A stretch of 64,000 bases of DNA from Acidilobus saccharovorans 345-15 (GTDB lineage: Archaea > Thermoproteota > Thermoprotei_A > Sulfolobales > Acidilobaceae), in contig NC_014374.1 in assembly GCF_000144915.1 (NCBI RefSeq), positions 1,302,001-1,366,000 of the forward strand. Reading direction: 5' to 3'. This document shows positions 7,486 through 15,754 of this stretch, piece by piece. The stretch's first letter is position 1; the number at the start of each line of letters is the position of its first letter. The notes below the pieces were generated by a model, which worked only from the letters and a program-made list of their open reading frames with translations, was not told the origin of the DNA and ran no database searches. The position numbers and the translations under genes were made by a program.

Positions 7486-10194
7486 TTGAGCACGCAGGAC
7501 ATAAGCGTAGCCTTTGAAAAGATGGACTCGTACGCCGGCCCAGTGACAATAGTGAACCTCCGCAAGCTCGAGGAGAAGGGCATAGTAAAGGTCAGCGAGA
7601 TGCCGTACTCAATAAGGGTCCTGCTGGAGAACATAGTTAGAAACTACGACGGCTTTGTGGTGAGGGACGAGGACCTAAAGACCATATTTAATTGGAAGGA
7701 GAACGCGGGAAAGGTCGAGATACCGCTCCTGCCTGCAAGGGTGATAATGCAGGACCTCACAGGGGTCCCGGCCATAGTGGACCTGGCTGCCATGAGGGAC
7801 CAGTTCGCCCAGATGGGCTACGACCCCAACATGGTCAACCCGCTCATACCCGTGGACCTTGTAATTGACCACAGCGTCCAGGTCGACTACTACGGCACCA
7901 GCCTCGCCCTGAAGAAGAACATGGAGAAGGAGTTTGAGAGAAACTCAGAGAGGTACAGGTTCCTCAAGTGGGCTCAGAAGTCATTCCAGAACCTGAGGGT
8001 CGTGCCCCCAGGCAAGGGAATAATTCACCAGGTTAACCTCGAGTACCTCGCTAAGGTGGTATGGATAGGGAACGACAAGCGCAGGGGCCTCACGGCCTAC
8101 CCTGACAGCGTCCTCGGCACCGACAGCCACACGACCATGATAAACGGCCTCGGGGTGCTCGGCTGGGGCGTTGGAGGCATAGAGGCGGAGGCCGTGGTCC
8201 TCGGCCAGCCGTACTACATGCTGGTGCCCCCGGTAGTCGGAGTTAAGCTCGTGGGTAAGCCGAGGGAGGGCGTCACGCCAACGGACATAGTGCTCTACAT
8301 AACTGAGACCCTGAGGAAGGCAAATGTCGTAGGCAAGTTTGTCGAGTTCTTCGGCCCAGGCATAAAGTACCTGAGCGTCCCTGACAGGGCAACCATAGCT
8401 AACATGGCGCCTGAGTACGGAGCCACCATGGGTTACTTCCCAATCGACGAGGTCACCATAAGCTACCTGGCCATGAGCGGGAGGGACCCGAGGCACGTGA
8501 GCTTCGTGGAGGAGTATGCCAAGAGGGTTGGCCTCTGGCACGACGAGAACGCCCCTCAGCCATCCTACAGCCAGCTCATAGAGATAGACCTGGGCAAGAT
8601 AGAGCCAGCCATAGCTGGACCAGCGCATCCTGAGGACAGGATACCCCTGAGCTCCGCCAAGCAGCAGCTCAGCGCCATAATAGAGTCATATGCTAAGTCG
8701 CAGAACAGGCAGAGGAAGACTTCTAAGCTCACAATAGACGGTGAGACCTACGACGTGGGCGACGGCATGGTAATAATTGCCGCCATAACGAGCTGCACCA
8801 ACACCAGCAACCCAACCAACATGATAGCCGCTGGCCTCCTGGCCAGGAACGCGGTTCAGCGCGGCCTAAGGGTGAGGCCGTGGGTTAAGACCAGCAACGC
8901 CCCGGGAAGCAGGGTGGTCACCGAGTACCTGACAAGGCTGGGCCTCATGCCTTACCTCGAGGCCCTGGGCTTCCACATAACCGGCTACGGCTGCACGGTC
9001 TGCATAGGCAACACGGGGCCGCTCAGGAAGGAGGTTGAGGACTTCATAAGGTCCGAGAAGGTCTACACGGCTGCGGTGCTCAGCGGCAACAGGAACTTCG
9101 AGGGAAGGATACACCCGCTCGCCACCGGCGCCTTCCTGGCCTCGCCGCCGCTGGTAGTCGCATACGCCATAGCCGGCAGGATAGACATAGACTTCGACAG
9201 GGAGCCGCTCGGCTACGATCCCAACGGCGAGCCCGTGTACCTGAGGGACATATGGCCCTCGGCCGAGGAGGTGGCCAAGTACGTGCAGGGAGCCCTTGAC
9301 CCGAAGGAGTTCCAGGAGAAGTACAGTGACATATTTGAGGGCACCGAGGAGTGGGTGAAGCTAGAGGCGCCCGCGACGCCGACGTTCCAGTGGGACCCCA
9401 AGAGCACCTACCTCAAGAGGCCCCCATTCTTCGAGGGGATGACTGAGAACCCCGAGCCGCTCAAGGACATAAAGGGGGCCAGGGTGCTCATCTACGCCCC
9501 GGACAGGATAAGCACGGACCACATAAGCCCAGCCGGGGCCATAAACCCGACCTCAAAGGCCGGCCAGTACCTGCTCAGCCTGGGAGTGAGGCCTGAGGAG
9601 CTCAACACGTGCGGGAGCAGGAGGGGCAACCACGAGGTCATGATGAGGTGCACCTTCGACAACCCCAAGTTCAAGAACCTGCTGACCCCGGACAGGACCG
9701 GAGGCTACACCATATACTGGCCCACAAAGGAGGTCATGCACGTGTTTGACGCTGCAATGAAGTACAGGGAGGCGGGCATACCAGTCATAGTCCTGGGCAG
9801 GAGCCAGTACGGCATGGGAAGCAGCAGGGACTGGGCCGCCAAGGGACCCTACCTGCTGGGCGTCAGGGCCGTCATAGCTAAGAGCTTCGAGAGGATTCAC
9901 AGGAGCAACCTGGTAGGCATGGGAATAGTGCCCATAGAGTTCATGCCTAACGAGGGTCCAGACGAGCTGGGACTTGACGGCAGCGAGACCTACGATATAA
10001 TAGGGCTCTCCGACCTGACCCCAGGCAAGATACTGACCATAAGGGCCGTGAAGCCCGACGGCAGAGTCATAGAGTTTAAGGCCAAGTCCAGGGTCGACAC
10101 GCCGATAGAGGTCGAGTACATAAGGCACGGAGGCATACTGCACTACATGCTAAGGCAGCTGATGAAGGAGGCAAAGGAGAAGGCGAAGGGGTGA
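7486..10194 (+). CDS. acnA: Aconitate hydratase (aconitase A type)
   Basis: The 902-residue product is a full-length AcnA/IRP-type aconitase, converting citrate to isocitrate in the citric acid cycle. [4Fe-4S] ligands are Cys437 (TSCTNTSNP), Cys503 and Cys506 (GCTVCIGNTGPL). The C-terminal swivel domain carries the substrate-binding GMGSSRDWAAKG stretch. The start is TTG 7486, with a TATA-like GCTAAAAATCC about 35 bp upstream. It is cytoplasmic and monocistronic. It is a genuine AcnA, not the aconitase-X type that serves as phosphomevalonate dehydratase. Confidence 0.97.
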   Translation: MSTQDISVAFEKMDSYAGPVTIVNLRKLEEKGIVKVSEMPYSIRVLLENIVRNYDGFVVRDEDLKTIFNWKENAGKVEIPLLPARVIMQDLTGVPAIVDLAAMRDQFAQMGYDPNMVNPLIPVDLVIDHSVQVDYYGTSLALKKNMEKEFERNSERYRFLKWAQKSFQNLRVVPPGKGIIHQVNLEYLAKVVWIGNDKRRGLTAYPDSVLGTDSHTTMINGLGVLGWGVGGIEAEAVVLGQPYYMLVPPVVGVKLVGKPREGVTPTDIVLYITETLRKANVVGKFVEFFGPGIKYLSVPDRATIANMAPEYGATMGYFPIDEVTISYLAMSGRDPRHVSFVEEYAKRVGLWHDENAPQPSYSQLIEIDLGKIEPAIAGPAHPEDRIPLSSAKQQLSAIIESYAKSQNRQRKTSKLTIDGETYDVGDGMVIIAAITSCTNTSNPTNMIAAGLLARNAVQRGLRVRPWVKTSNAPGSRVVTEYLTRLGLMPYLEALGFHITGYGCTVCIGNTGPLRKEVEDFIRSEKVYTAAVLSGNRNFEGRIHPLATGAFLASPPLVVAYAIAGRIDIDFDREPLGYDPNGEPVYLRDIWPSAEEVAKYVQGALDPKEFQEKYSDIFEGTEEWVKLEAPATPTFQWDPKSTYLKRPPFFEGMTENPEPLKDIKGARVLIYAPDRISTDHISPAGAINPTSKAGQYLLSLGVRPEELNTCGSRRGNHEVMMRCTFDNPKFKNLLTPDRTGGYTIYWPTKEVMHVFDAAMKYREAGIPVIVLGRSQYGMGSSRDWAAKGPYLLGVRAVIAKSFERIHRSNLVGMGIVPIEFMPNEGPDELGLDGSETYDIIGLSDLTPGKILTIRAVKPDGRVIEFKAKSRVDTPIEVEYIRHGGILHYMLRQLMKEAKEKAKG

Positions 10195-10275
10195 GGGGTG
10201 CAGTTTTAAGGCCTTCAAAAACCTTCATGTATGAGGAGGCCGGAACTTTTTCTGTATGTCTTAGTTCCTTCACCT

Positions 10276-10289
10276 CCCACAGAAGTGGG
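10276..10289. terminator. Short hairpin and T-run between convergent genes
   Basis: The 118 bp between the convergent acnA and permease genes hold a perfect 5-bp hairpin, CCCAC-AGAA-GTGGG, and upstream of it a T-rich AACTTTTTCTG (about 10235-10245). Archaeal termination depends mostly on T-runs, so the T-run is the likelier terminator for acnA. The hairpin could belong to either 3' end. Nothing else is seen in the gap. Confidence 0.35.
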
Positions 10290-10312
10290 TAACAGGCGGA
10301 AGTTATAAATGT

Positions 10313-11671
10313 TCACACGCGGGCGCGGCCCAGGTGCCCTCTTACGGGATTTCTTGAAATCGACCGCCTTCCAGGCCGCTCACTCCCCAGCATGTCTAAT
10401 ATCTCGGCGTAGAAGAAGCCGAGGATTATCCAGCCCATGAAGACGTAGACCACGTACTTGTTGACGCTGGGAAGCGAGTAGAGGAGCACGAAGATGCTGA
10501 GGGAGGCGCCGAGGAGCCCTATAATGAGCTCGTGCAGGTGCTTGAGGGCCCTCCTGGCGGAGAGCCTGGCCAGGGAGAAGTTAGCGGAGGAGTGTATGAA
10601 CAGGTTGAACATGCCTGCGAGGGAGCCGAGCGCGACGAAAGTGTAGAAGAGCCCAAGCCGATAGGCCAGTAGGGTGAGAACTGCGACGAAGAGCGCGGCA
10701 GCCATGGCCTCGGCGTAGAGGGGCCTGCCCCTGGCCCTGGCTGAAAGCGACCTTGGCATGTAGCCGTCCAGGGCCATGGCCTCTATGGTCCTTGAGAGCG
10801 CAAGCATGTACGAGACTCCGCCGAGGGCGCCGTCATTTATAGCTATGATCGCCAGCGGCACCAGGCTGTAGAGGCCAAACCTGTGGAGCGAGTACTCCAC
10901 CAGGTTCCCTGAGAACTTCATGGCCTCGAGCGAGTAGAGGAACAGAGAGGCCAGCAGGCCACCGTAGAGGACAACCATGATAGCTGCTTTACCTATGCTC
11001 CTGGACTCAGCGTCGCCGCCGAGGGGCGCTATGGAGCCGTAGCCCGTCGGTATCCCAAGCCCTAGTAGGGTGGCCGCAAGGAGCGTCGAGCTCAGCCCGA
11101 ACCTAAACGGGTCGTAGAGCCTCCAGCCCGAGTCCCTGAGGAAGACCACTGAAAGCGTCACAATTATGATCATCTCCGCTATGGAGACGGCCTCGGCGTA
11201 CTTGGCGGAGTACCTTATGCCTAACATCACTACCGTGGCCGCCGCGGAGCTCACTAGGAGCGCGAAGGCCCACTGGGGCACTACATTGCCAACGCCCTGC
11301 TGAAGCACGTAGGCGCCTCCTGCGAGCAGGGTGCCGCCGTAGGCTATGGCGTAAGCCACGTAGGTCCAGCCCGCGTTAAGGCCGAGGTTTGGAGTTAGGG
11401 AGTAGTAGGCGTAGACGTAATAGCCCCCTCCCCTCTTGAACCTCCTGCTCATGAAGTAAACTACGAGGCCGTTTATGCTGACCACGGCTGTGGCTATGAG
11501 CATGGCCAGGGGTGCGGCCTCACCTGCAAGTATAACCATGGCTGTCCCGAACGTGAGCAGCGATATAAGGGGCGCCTGGCCTCCGAACGATAGGAAGAAG
11601 AGCTCGCGGAGGCTGAGCCTCTCGCGTTTGTCCTCCTTCGCCTGCAGGATCTCAGCCCTTGGCTCTGACAC
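10313..11671 (-). CDS. APC-superfamily amino acid permease
   Basis: The 452-residue integral membrane protein has about 12 predicted hydrophobic helices, starting with LFFLSFGGQAPLISLLTFG (about residues 24-42), the conserved unwound first helix of APC transporters, and a conserved GGGYYVYAY stretch after helix 2. It probably imports amino acids or related compounds by cation symport. The substrate is not readable. It starts at GTG 11671 after a charged cytoplasmic N-terminus. Stands alone; the next upstream gene is an alpha/beta hydrolase on the same strand, with a 73-bp gap. Confidence 0.85.
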   Translation of the reverse strand: MSEPRAEILQAKEDKRERLSLRELFFLSFGGQAPLISLLTFGTAMVILAGEAAPLAMLIATAVVSINGLVVYFMSRRFKRGGGYYVYAYYSLTPNLGLNAGWTYVAYAIAYGGTLLAGGAYVLQQGVGNVVPQWAFALLVSSAAATVVMLGIRYSAKYAEAVSIAEMIIIVTLSVVFLRDSGWRLYDPFRFGLSSTLLAATLLGLGIPTGYGSIAPLGGDAESRSIGKAAIMVVLYGGLLASLFLYSLEAMKFSGNLVEYSLHRFGLYSLVPLAIIAINDGALGGVSYMLALSRTIEAMALDGYMPRSLSARARGRPLYAEAMAAALFVAVLTLLAYRLGLFYTFVALGSLAGMFNLFIHSSANFSLARLSARRALKHLHELIIGLLGASLSIFVLLYSLPSVNKYVVYVFMGWIILGFFYAEILDMLGSERPGRRSISRNPVRGHLGRARV

Positions 11672-11744
11672 CAGGACTCAGCCGCAGAGCTCTGAGCCGG
11701 GAGGGCTAAAGGACGTTTGATGTGCAAAAACTTATTAATAAGGT

Positions 11745-12344
11745 TCAGGCCTGCGCTACCCTGCTCTTCAAGAACTCAACGACGGTCTGTACAAAGCCCT
11801 GAGGGTCGTCAAGGTAGCAGGCGTGCCTCTCACCTATCCTGACCAGCTCGGCCGTGTTGACCCTGCTCATGACGGCCTCTGCGTTGTCTACTGGTGACAC
11901 GTCGTCGTGTTTGCCCCATATGAGCAGTATCGGCCTGCCGGTCAGCACCTTGAACTGAGGCCCGTGCCTCACCAGGTCCACGGCGCCCACCAGGACCAGG
12001 CCGAGCACCTTGTCGGGGTGGGCCAGGGCGTAGGTTGCAACTGTGTTGCCTCCAAGGCTCGCGCCCAGCAGCACTCCCGCGTTGAAGTTAACCATGGGCA
12101 GGAAGTCCTCCAGGAACTTCAGGCCTCCCCCAAAGCCATACTTGCCCTGAGGAGTCTCGCCCTGTCCAGGAGGGTCAACGGATATGGCCCTGAACCCGGC
12201 GTCGGCCACGGCCTTAACTAGGCCCACCTGTACCCACGTCCTGGCGTTGTAGGCTGCTCCCGGCATCATGACAACAGGGGTGCCGGAGCCCTCCTCTATG
12301 TAGTGAACCTTAACTCCTCCAACGGTCACGTACCTGTCAGGCAC
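11745..12344 (-). CDS. Alpha/beta hydrolase
   Basis: A 199-residue alpha/beta-hydrolase-fold protein. The nucleophile elbow is GASLGG with Ser96, the acid is Asp147 in WGKHDDVSP, and the histidine is His174 (GERHACYLDD). The oxyanion region is MMPGAAYNARTW (about 27-38). It is shorter than most family members because the cap domain is nearly absent, so it probably cleaves small esters or thioesters. Start GTG 12344; no signal peptide, so cytoplasmic. The gene just upstream (higher coordinates) encodes a small zinc-ribbon protein. Confidence 0.85.
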   Translation of the reverse strand: MPDRYVTVGGVKVHYIEEGSGTPVVMMPGAAYNARTWVQVGLVKAVADAGFRAISVDPPGQGETPQGKYGFGGGLKFLEDFLPMVNFNAGVLLGASLGGNTVATYALAHPDKVLGLVLVGAVDLVRHGPQFKVLTGRPILLIWGKHDDVSPVDNAEAVMSRVNTAELVRIGERHACYLDDPQGFVQTVVEFLKSRVAQA

Positions 12345-12384
12345 TCCAGGTCCCAGGGAGGCTTGGGCGTTTGAAGAAAAACGG

Positions 12385-12582
12385 TTAACTCCGCTTAAGC
12401 CTCAGCCCGGCCCTCCTTATCTTACCTATGGCCCTCTTGGTTATCTCCATGTTACAGGATCCGTGGGCAGAGCACCACGACTCGCAGCTCCTGGCGGTGT
12501 CGCTGTCGGCATATATCATTCCGCAGACCTCGCACGCGTAGTACCTTGAGCTTCCCAGGACAACCTCCAGCGTTGGTATCAC
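12385..12582 (-). CDS. Small zinc-binding protein
   Basis: The 65-residue protein has a Cys-rich centre: CEVC (residues 19-22), CESWC (about 33-37), then a His and a further Cys in SAHGSCN, followed by a basic tail rich in Lys and Arg (KRAIGKIRRAGLRLKR). Together these suggest a zinc-ribbon or treble-clef fold that contacts nucleic acid. Starts at GTG 12582. It lies 40 bp upstream of the hydrolase gene and may be cotranscribed with it. The family is not one I can name. Confidence 0.65.
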   Translation of the reverse strand: MIPTLEVVLGSSRYYACEVCGMIYADSDTARSCESWCSAHGSCNMEITKRAIGKIRRAGLRLKRS

Positions 12583-12688
12583 CGTTGATGAAGATGTACC
12601 TGTTTGAGGTTTTAAAGAAAGGTCCTTATAGTCATGCTTTTATCGGCTAGCCGTAAGCGGCGGTGCTTTTGGTGGGCCTTTAGCACGC

Positions 12689-12730
12689 TTAAGAACGCTT
12701 TTATATAATTAAGAACAGTTGTTCTTAATG
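12689..12730 (+). promoter_or_regulatory. MFS promoter with palindromic operator
   Basis: A perfect 8-bp inverted repeat, TTAAGAAC-AGTT-GTTCTTAA (12709-12728), sits just downstream of a TATA box TTATATAA (12701-12708) and ends on the A of the ATG start of the transporter gene. A third, direct copy of the half-site TTAAGAAC lies at 12689-12696, just upstream of the TATA box and 20 bp from the first arm. A dimeric regulator bound here would cover the TATA box and transcription start, so repression is the natural reading. The regulator is not identifiable. Confidence 0.7.
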
Positions 12731-14071
12731 GTGGCAGGCTTGCCCGAGGACCTTGGAGGCCTAATAGACAGGGCCCGCTGGGGGAGGGCCCACACGCTAA
12801 TATTTGCCTCAACGGCGATAGGCTTCTTCATATGGGGCATAATTAACGCGCTGGCATTCTCTGTTTACCCAAGTTATAACAACGTCTACTACATAGTGGT
12901 GGTTGCCGCGGCGCCCCTGCTGGGCGACCTATTGCTTCCATGGATCTCGGACCAGTCCCTCGGCAGGAAGAACATGTACATAATAACCATGAGCCTCTAT
13001 GGAATAGGAAGTGCTGTAATAGTGTTGGACTTGTTGCTGCTTAAGCCTGGCCTCCGGCAGATGGTCATTTTCCTGGCGGCCTACGCGCTCTCCATGATTG
13101 GCGTTGAAGGCGAGGTGCCCGTGGGGCTGGCGCTCCTGGCGGAGATCATGCCAGTCAAGTGGAGGCAGAAGAGCCTGATCCTGAGCCCTAACTTTGAGAA
13201 CATAGGGGCCGCGGCGGGCGCCGCAGCTATATACTTGACTTACTTCCTGGGCCCTCATGCCCCTGTCGTCGATGCAATATCAATAGTAGGCATAGCTGTG
13301 GGAGGGCTCGTCGCCGCCATAGTCATCAGACTCATGATGCCGGAGTCCATAAGGTGGCTCACGGCCAGGGGGCTGGCCAACGTCGCTGAGAGGGAGGTGA
13401 AGAAAGTCAACTTCACTGAGGACCCCGGCGTGAAGGTCGAGGAAGTAAACAACAGGCTGGGCGTGAAGTCAAGGTTCCTGGTGCTCACGTCGTGGAGCAT
13501 CGCGAACTACCTGACCTGGTCGCTCATGGCGTTCGTGCTGGCAGACTATTACTTCAAGCCACCGCAGCTGTACCTGGTAATGTTCTATGCTAACCTAGGC
13601 GCCGCAGCGGCCGGCCTGGTAGTCCCGCTTTTCATAGAGAAAATCAACACCAGGAGCTACAGCCTGCTGTCCTTCGCGCTGGCATCGCTAAGCTTTATAC
13701 CGGTGCTGCTCTATGTGGCTTTAGGCCTTGATAACGCCACCATATTTTACGCCCTGACCTTCACTAACCTCTTCTTCATAACATTTACCTGGTTTGCCAG
13801 AACTATATACGAGCCCCTGCTCTTCCCAACTGAGAGGAGGGCCTTCATGGTGGGCTCCGTTAGGGCCGTGGCGATGAGCGCTTTCACGGCCTCCACTTAC
13901 GTTACGTACAACTTCTCGGAGCTCGATTTCGCGCTCTACGGACTTATCATGGAGCTTGTCGGGCTGGCCGGAGCCCTGTGGTGGGCCTTCAAGGGCTATG
14001 ACGTGAGGATGAAGTCCACGGACTCGCTGTCGGCCATACCATCAAGGCCGTCCTACAGGCCGCTATCCTGA
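12728..14071 (+). CDS. MFS transporter
   Basis: A 447-residue major facilitator protein with about 12 hydrophobic helices. Motif A appears as DQSLGRKN between helices 2 and 3 (about residues 75-85), and MPESIRWL in the middle corresponds to the PESPRWL motif of the sugar-porter subgroup. Likely substrates are sugars or organic acids; the direction is probably import. ATG 12728 is preferred over TTG 12719 because the TATA box at 12701-12708 would give a leaderless mRNA starting near the ATG. Regulated by the palindromic operator at 12709-12728. Confidence 0.85.
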   Translation: MVAGLPEDLGGLIDRARWGRAHTLIFASTAIGFFIWGIINALAFSVYPSYNNVYYIVVVAAAPLLGDLLLPWISDQSLGRKNMYIITMSLYGIGSAVIVLDLLLLKPGLRQMVIFLAAYALSMIGVEGEVPVGLALLAEIMPVKWRQKSLILSPNFENIGAAAGAAAIYLTYFLGPHAPVVDAISIVGIAVGGLVAAIVIRLMMPESIRWLTARGLANVAEREVKKVNFTEDPGVKVEEVNNRLGVKSRFLVLTSWSIANYLTWSLMAFVLADYYFKPPQLYLVMFYANLGAAAAGLVVPLFIEKINTRSYSLLSFALASLSFIPVLLYVALGLDNATIFYALTFTNLFFITFTWFARTIYEPLLFPTERRAFMVGSVRAVAMSAFTASTYVTYNFSELDFALYGLIMELVGLAGALWWAFKGYDVRMKSTDSLSAIPSRPSYRPLS

Positions 14072-14164
14072 AAAAAGAAGTATCAATAGATTTTTATAAA
14101 CTAAATTAATTAGTACATTAGTTTTAAAGGATTCGCTGCCTTTACAACACACGGGACACCTGCT

Positions 14165-14686
14165 TTGGAGCTTCCAAGCTACCTGGACCTGTTAGACTAC
14201 CAGGACGACAGCATAGCAGTTAAGGCGTGGGGCGAGGCCGTTAAGAACCTGTCAGCGGATGACGTGAAGGCAAAGGTGATAGCTAACAGGGCGAGGCTCC
14301 TATCAATGCTGTCCTCAAGGAGCCTGCAGGTCAGGATGGCCGCCTGGCCAGTGGCCGTGGCCCTGCTCAAGGAGGGGCTCCTGAGCGAGGACGACCTGAG
14401 GCCGCTGGGCAAGTATTATGTAGAGGCGCTGAGCTCCATAGGCCCCGAGGACTACCTTAAGGCAGTCTTTGTCTCCGTGGCGCCTGAGCTGGTCTCAAGG
14501 GGCGTAATACGTAAGGAGGAGGTTAAGGCGGCAAGCGATGCCATATGGAAGCTTGTCGACAGGCTGGGGGCCAGCATTCCCCAGCTAACTCAGGCCGTGG
14601 AGGAGCTGCTTAGGGTAGGCGCACTTTCAAAGAGGGGCTGGTCCAGCGGCGTCAGGGTCCTGAGCGACGACGCCATAATTCTTTAA
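14165..14686 (+). CDS. Hypothetical helical protein
   Basis: A 173-residue acidic protein, nearly all alpha-helical by composition, with alternating hydrophobic helices that could form a HEAT-like or all-helical bundle. I recognise no family. Codon use matches the surrounding genes. The start is TTG 14165; the 93 bp upstream are AT-rich (TTTTTATAAACTAAATTAATT near 14092-14112) and look like a promoter. No signal peptide, transmembrane segment or cysteine cluster. Confidence 0.65.
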   Translation: MELPSYLDLLDYQDDSIAVKAWGEAVKNLSADDVKAKVIANRARLLSMLSSRSLQVRMAAWPVAVALLKEGLLSEDDLRPLGKYYVEALSSIGPEDYLKAVFVSVAPELVSRGVIRKEEVKAASDAIWKLVDRLGASIPQLTQAVEELLRVGALSKRGWSSGVRVLSDDAIIL

Positions 14687-14749
14687 GCTCAGTTAAACTT
14701 TTTAACCTGCCCTAAACAAGTATAGGGGTAAGCGGGTGATCCTCCAGAG

Positions 14750-14968
14750 TTGAAACGACGGAAGCCGGGTAAGGTTATGTATGTGGCCCAGGGCCTGGCG
14801 TTTCTTGCGTCCCTGGCATGGGTGTTGGCGACCCATCACGTTTCCCTTGCCTCGCTGGCGGGAACCGTTGGAGTCTCAATGATAGACGACGTGATAATAG
14901 CGGCCGCCCCCCTGCTGATGAAGGCTCTGAAGGCAGCCGGGATAATTAAAGGCTCAGGCCCTGCCTGA
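14750..14968 (+). CDS. Small membrane protein
   Basis: A 72-residue product with a basic N-terminus (KRRKPGK), one clear hydrophobic helix (about residues 10-26), a second weaker one (about 30-55) and a short Lys-containing tail. The start is TTG 14750. There is no recognisable family. Its 3' end overlaps the convergent deoC gene by 15 bp. Codon use fits the genome, but the short length keeps confidence moderate. Confidence 0.5.
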   Translation: MKRRKPGKVMYVAQGLAFLASLAWVLATHHVSLASLAGTVGVSMIDDVIIAAAPLLMKALKAAGIIKGSGPA

Positions 14969-15676
14969 GCTGACGTCCCTCCATATGGAGGCCGCCGCGC
15001 TCGTGCCAATCCTAAACTTTGAGGGGTCCGGGGGCCTACCCGAGGCCTCAAGAAGCTCCTGGACCTGCCTCAGGGTCCTTATGCCTCCGGCCGCCTTTAT
15101 TCCAAGCGAGGGGTTGTACTTGTTGGCCACCTCAGCCATGAGCCTCACGTTGTCAGCCTGGGCCCCTGGCCTGTTGCCTATCGACGACGCGTACTCCCTG
15201 TCCTCAAAGCCCGTGCCGGTCTTTATGAAGTCAGCCCCCGAGGTGGCCACGATCTCGTAGAGCTTAAGCTTCTCATCCCTGGTGGTGTAGGCGTCCTCAA
15301 CGATTACCTTTATCACGAGGCCCTCGCCGTGGGCGGCCCTGACGACCCTGCTCAGGTCCCTGGTGACCTCAGCCCAGCGGCCGGACTTCACTAGTGTGAT
15401 GGGGGCAACTATATCTACCTCGTCAGCTCCGTTGGCCGCGGCCCTGGCTATCGCCTCAACCCTGGACTCCGTGTCCATGGCCCCGAATGGGAAGTCTATG
15501 ACTGAGCAGACCCTCAGGTTGGCCCCGGCGTCGTCAACGAGGCTCCTGGCGAAGCTCACGTAAACGGGGTTGACGCATATTGAGTAGCAGCCAAAGCTTA
15601 CTGCCTCCTGGAACACCCTCCTCACGTCCTCCTTCGTAGAGTACGGCTTGAGGATGGTGTGGTCCACAAGCTTCAT
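14954..15676 (-). CDS. deoC: Deoxyribose-phosphate aldolase
   Basis: DeoC cleaves 2-deoxyribose-5-phosphate to glyceraldehyde-3-phosphate and acetaldehyde in deoxynucleoside catabolism. The 240-residue TIM barrel begins MKLVDHTILKP and has the proton-relay Asp in VIDFPFGA, the Schiff-base Lys in DFIKTGTGF, and a second active-site Lys in GIKAAGGIRT. ATG 15676 is preferred to the in-frame TTG 15700 because MKLVDHT matches family N-termini. Divergent from the GlcD-type gene with a gap of about 78 bp. Confidence 0.95.
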   Translation of the reverse strand: MKLVDHTILKPYSTKEDVRRVFQEAVSFGCYSICVNPVYVSFARSLVDDAGANLRVCSVIDFPFGAMDTESRVEAIARAAANGADEVDIVAPITLVKSGRWAEVTRDLSRVVRAAHGEGLVIKVIVEDAYTTRDEKLKLYEIVATSGADFIKTGTGFEDREYASSIGNRPGAQADNVRLMAEVANKYNPSLGIKAAGGIRTLRQVQELLEASGRPPDPSKFRIGTSAAASIWRDVSSGRA

Positions 15677-15754
15677 TATATCAGCTCCTGGGAGCCCCAA
15701 GCCCTTTTCCCTCGAGCGCTAGGCTTATTGCCATTATTAAGCCTAAGGTACCTG

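Noticed and set aside
7981-8628. Reverse-strand frame of 215 codons inside aconitase
   Set aside because: Antisense shadow of acnA with biased composition and no domain pattern.
7486-10194. Aconitase as phosphomevalonate dehydratase (aconitase X)
   Set aside because: The size (902 residues), fused swivel domain and three [4Fe-4S] cysteines in AcnA context mark it as a citric acid cycle aconitase.
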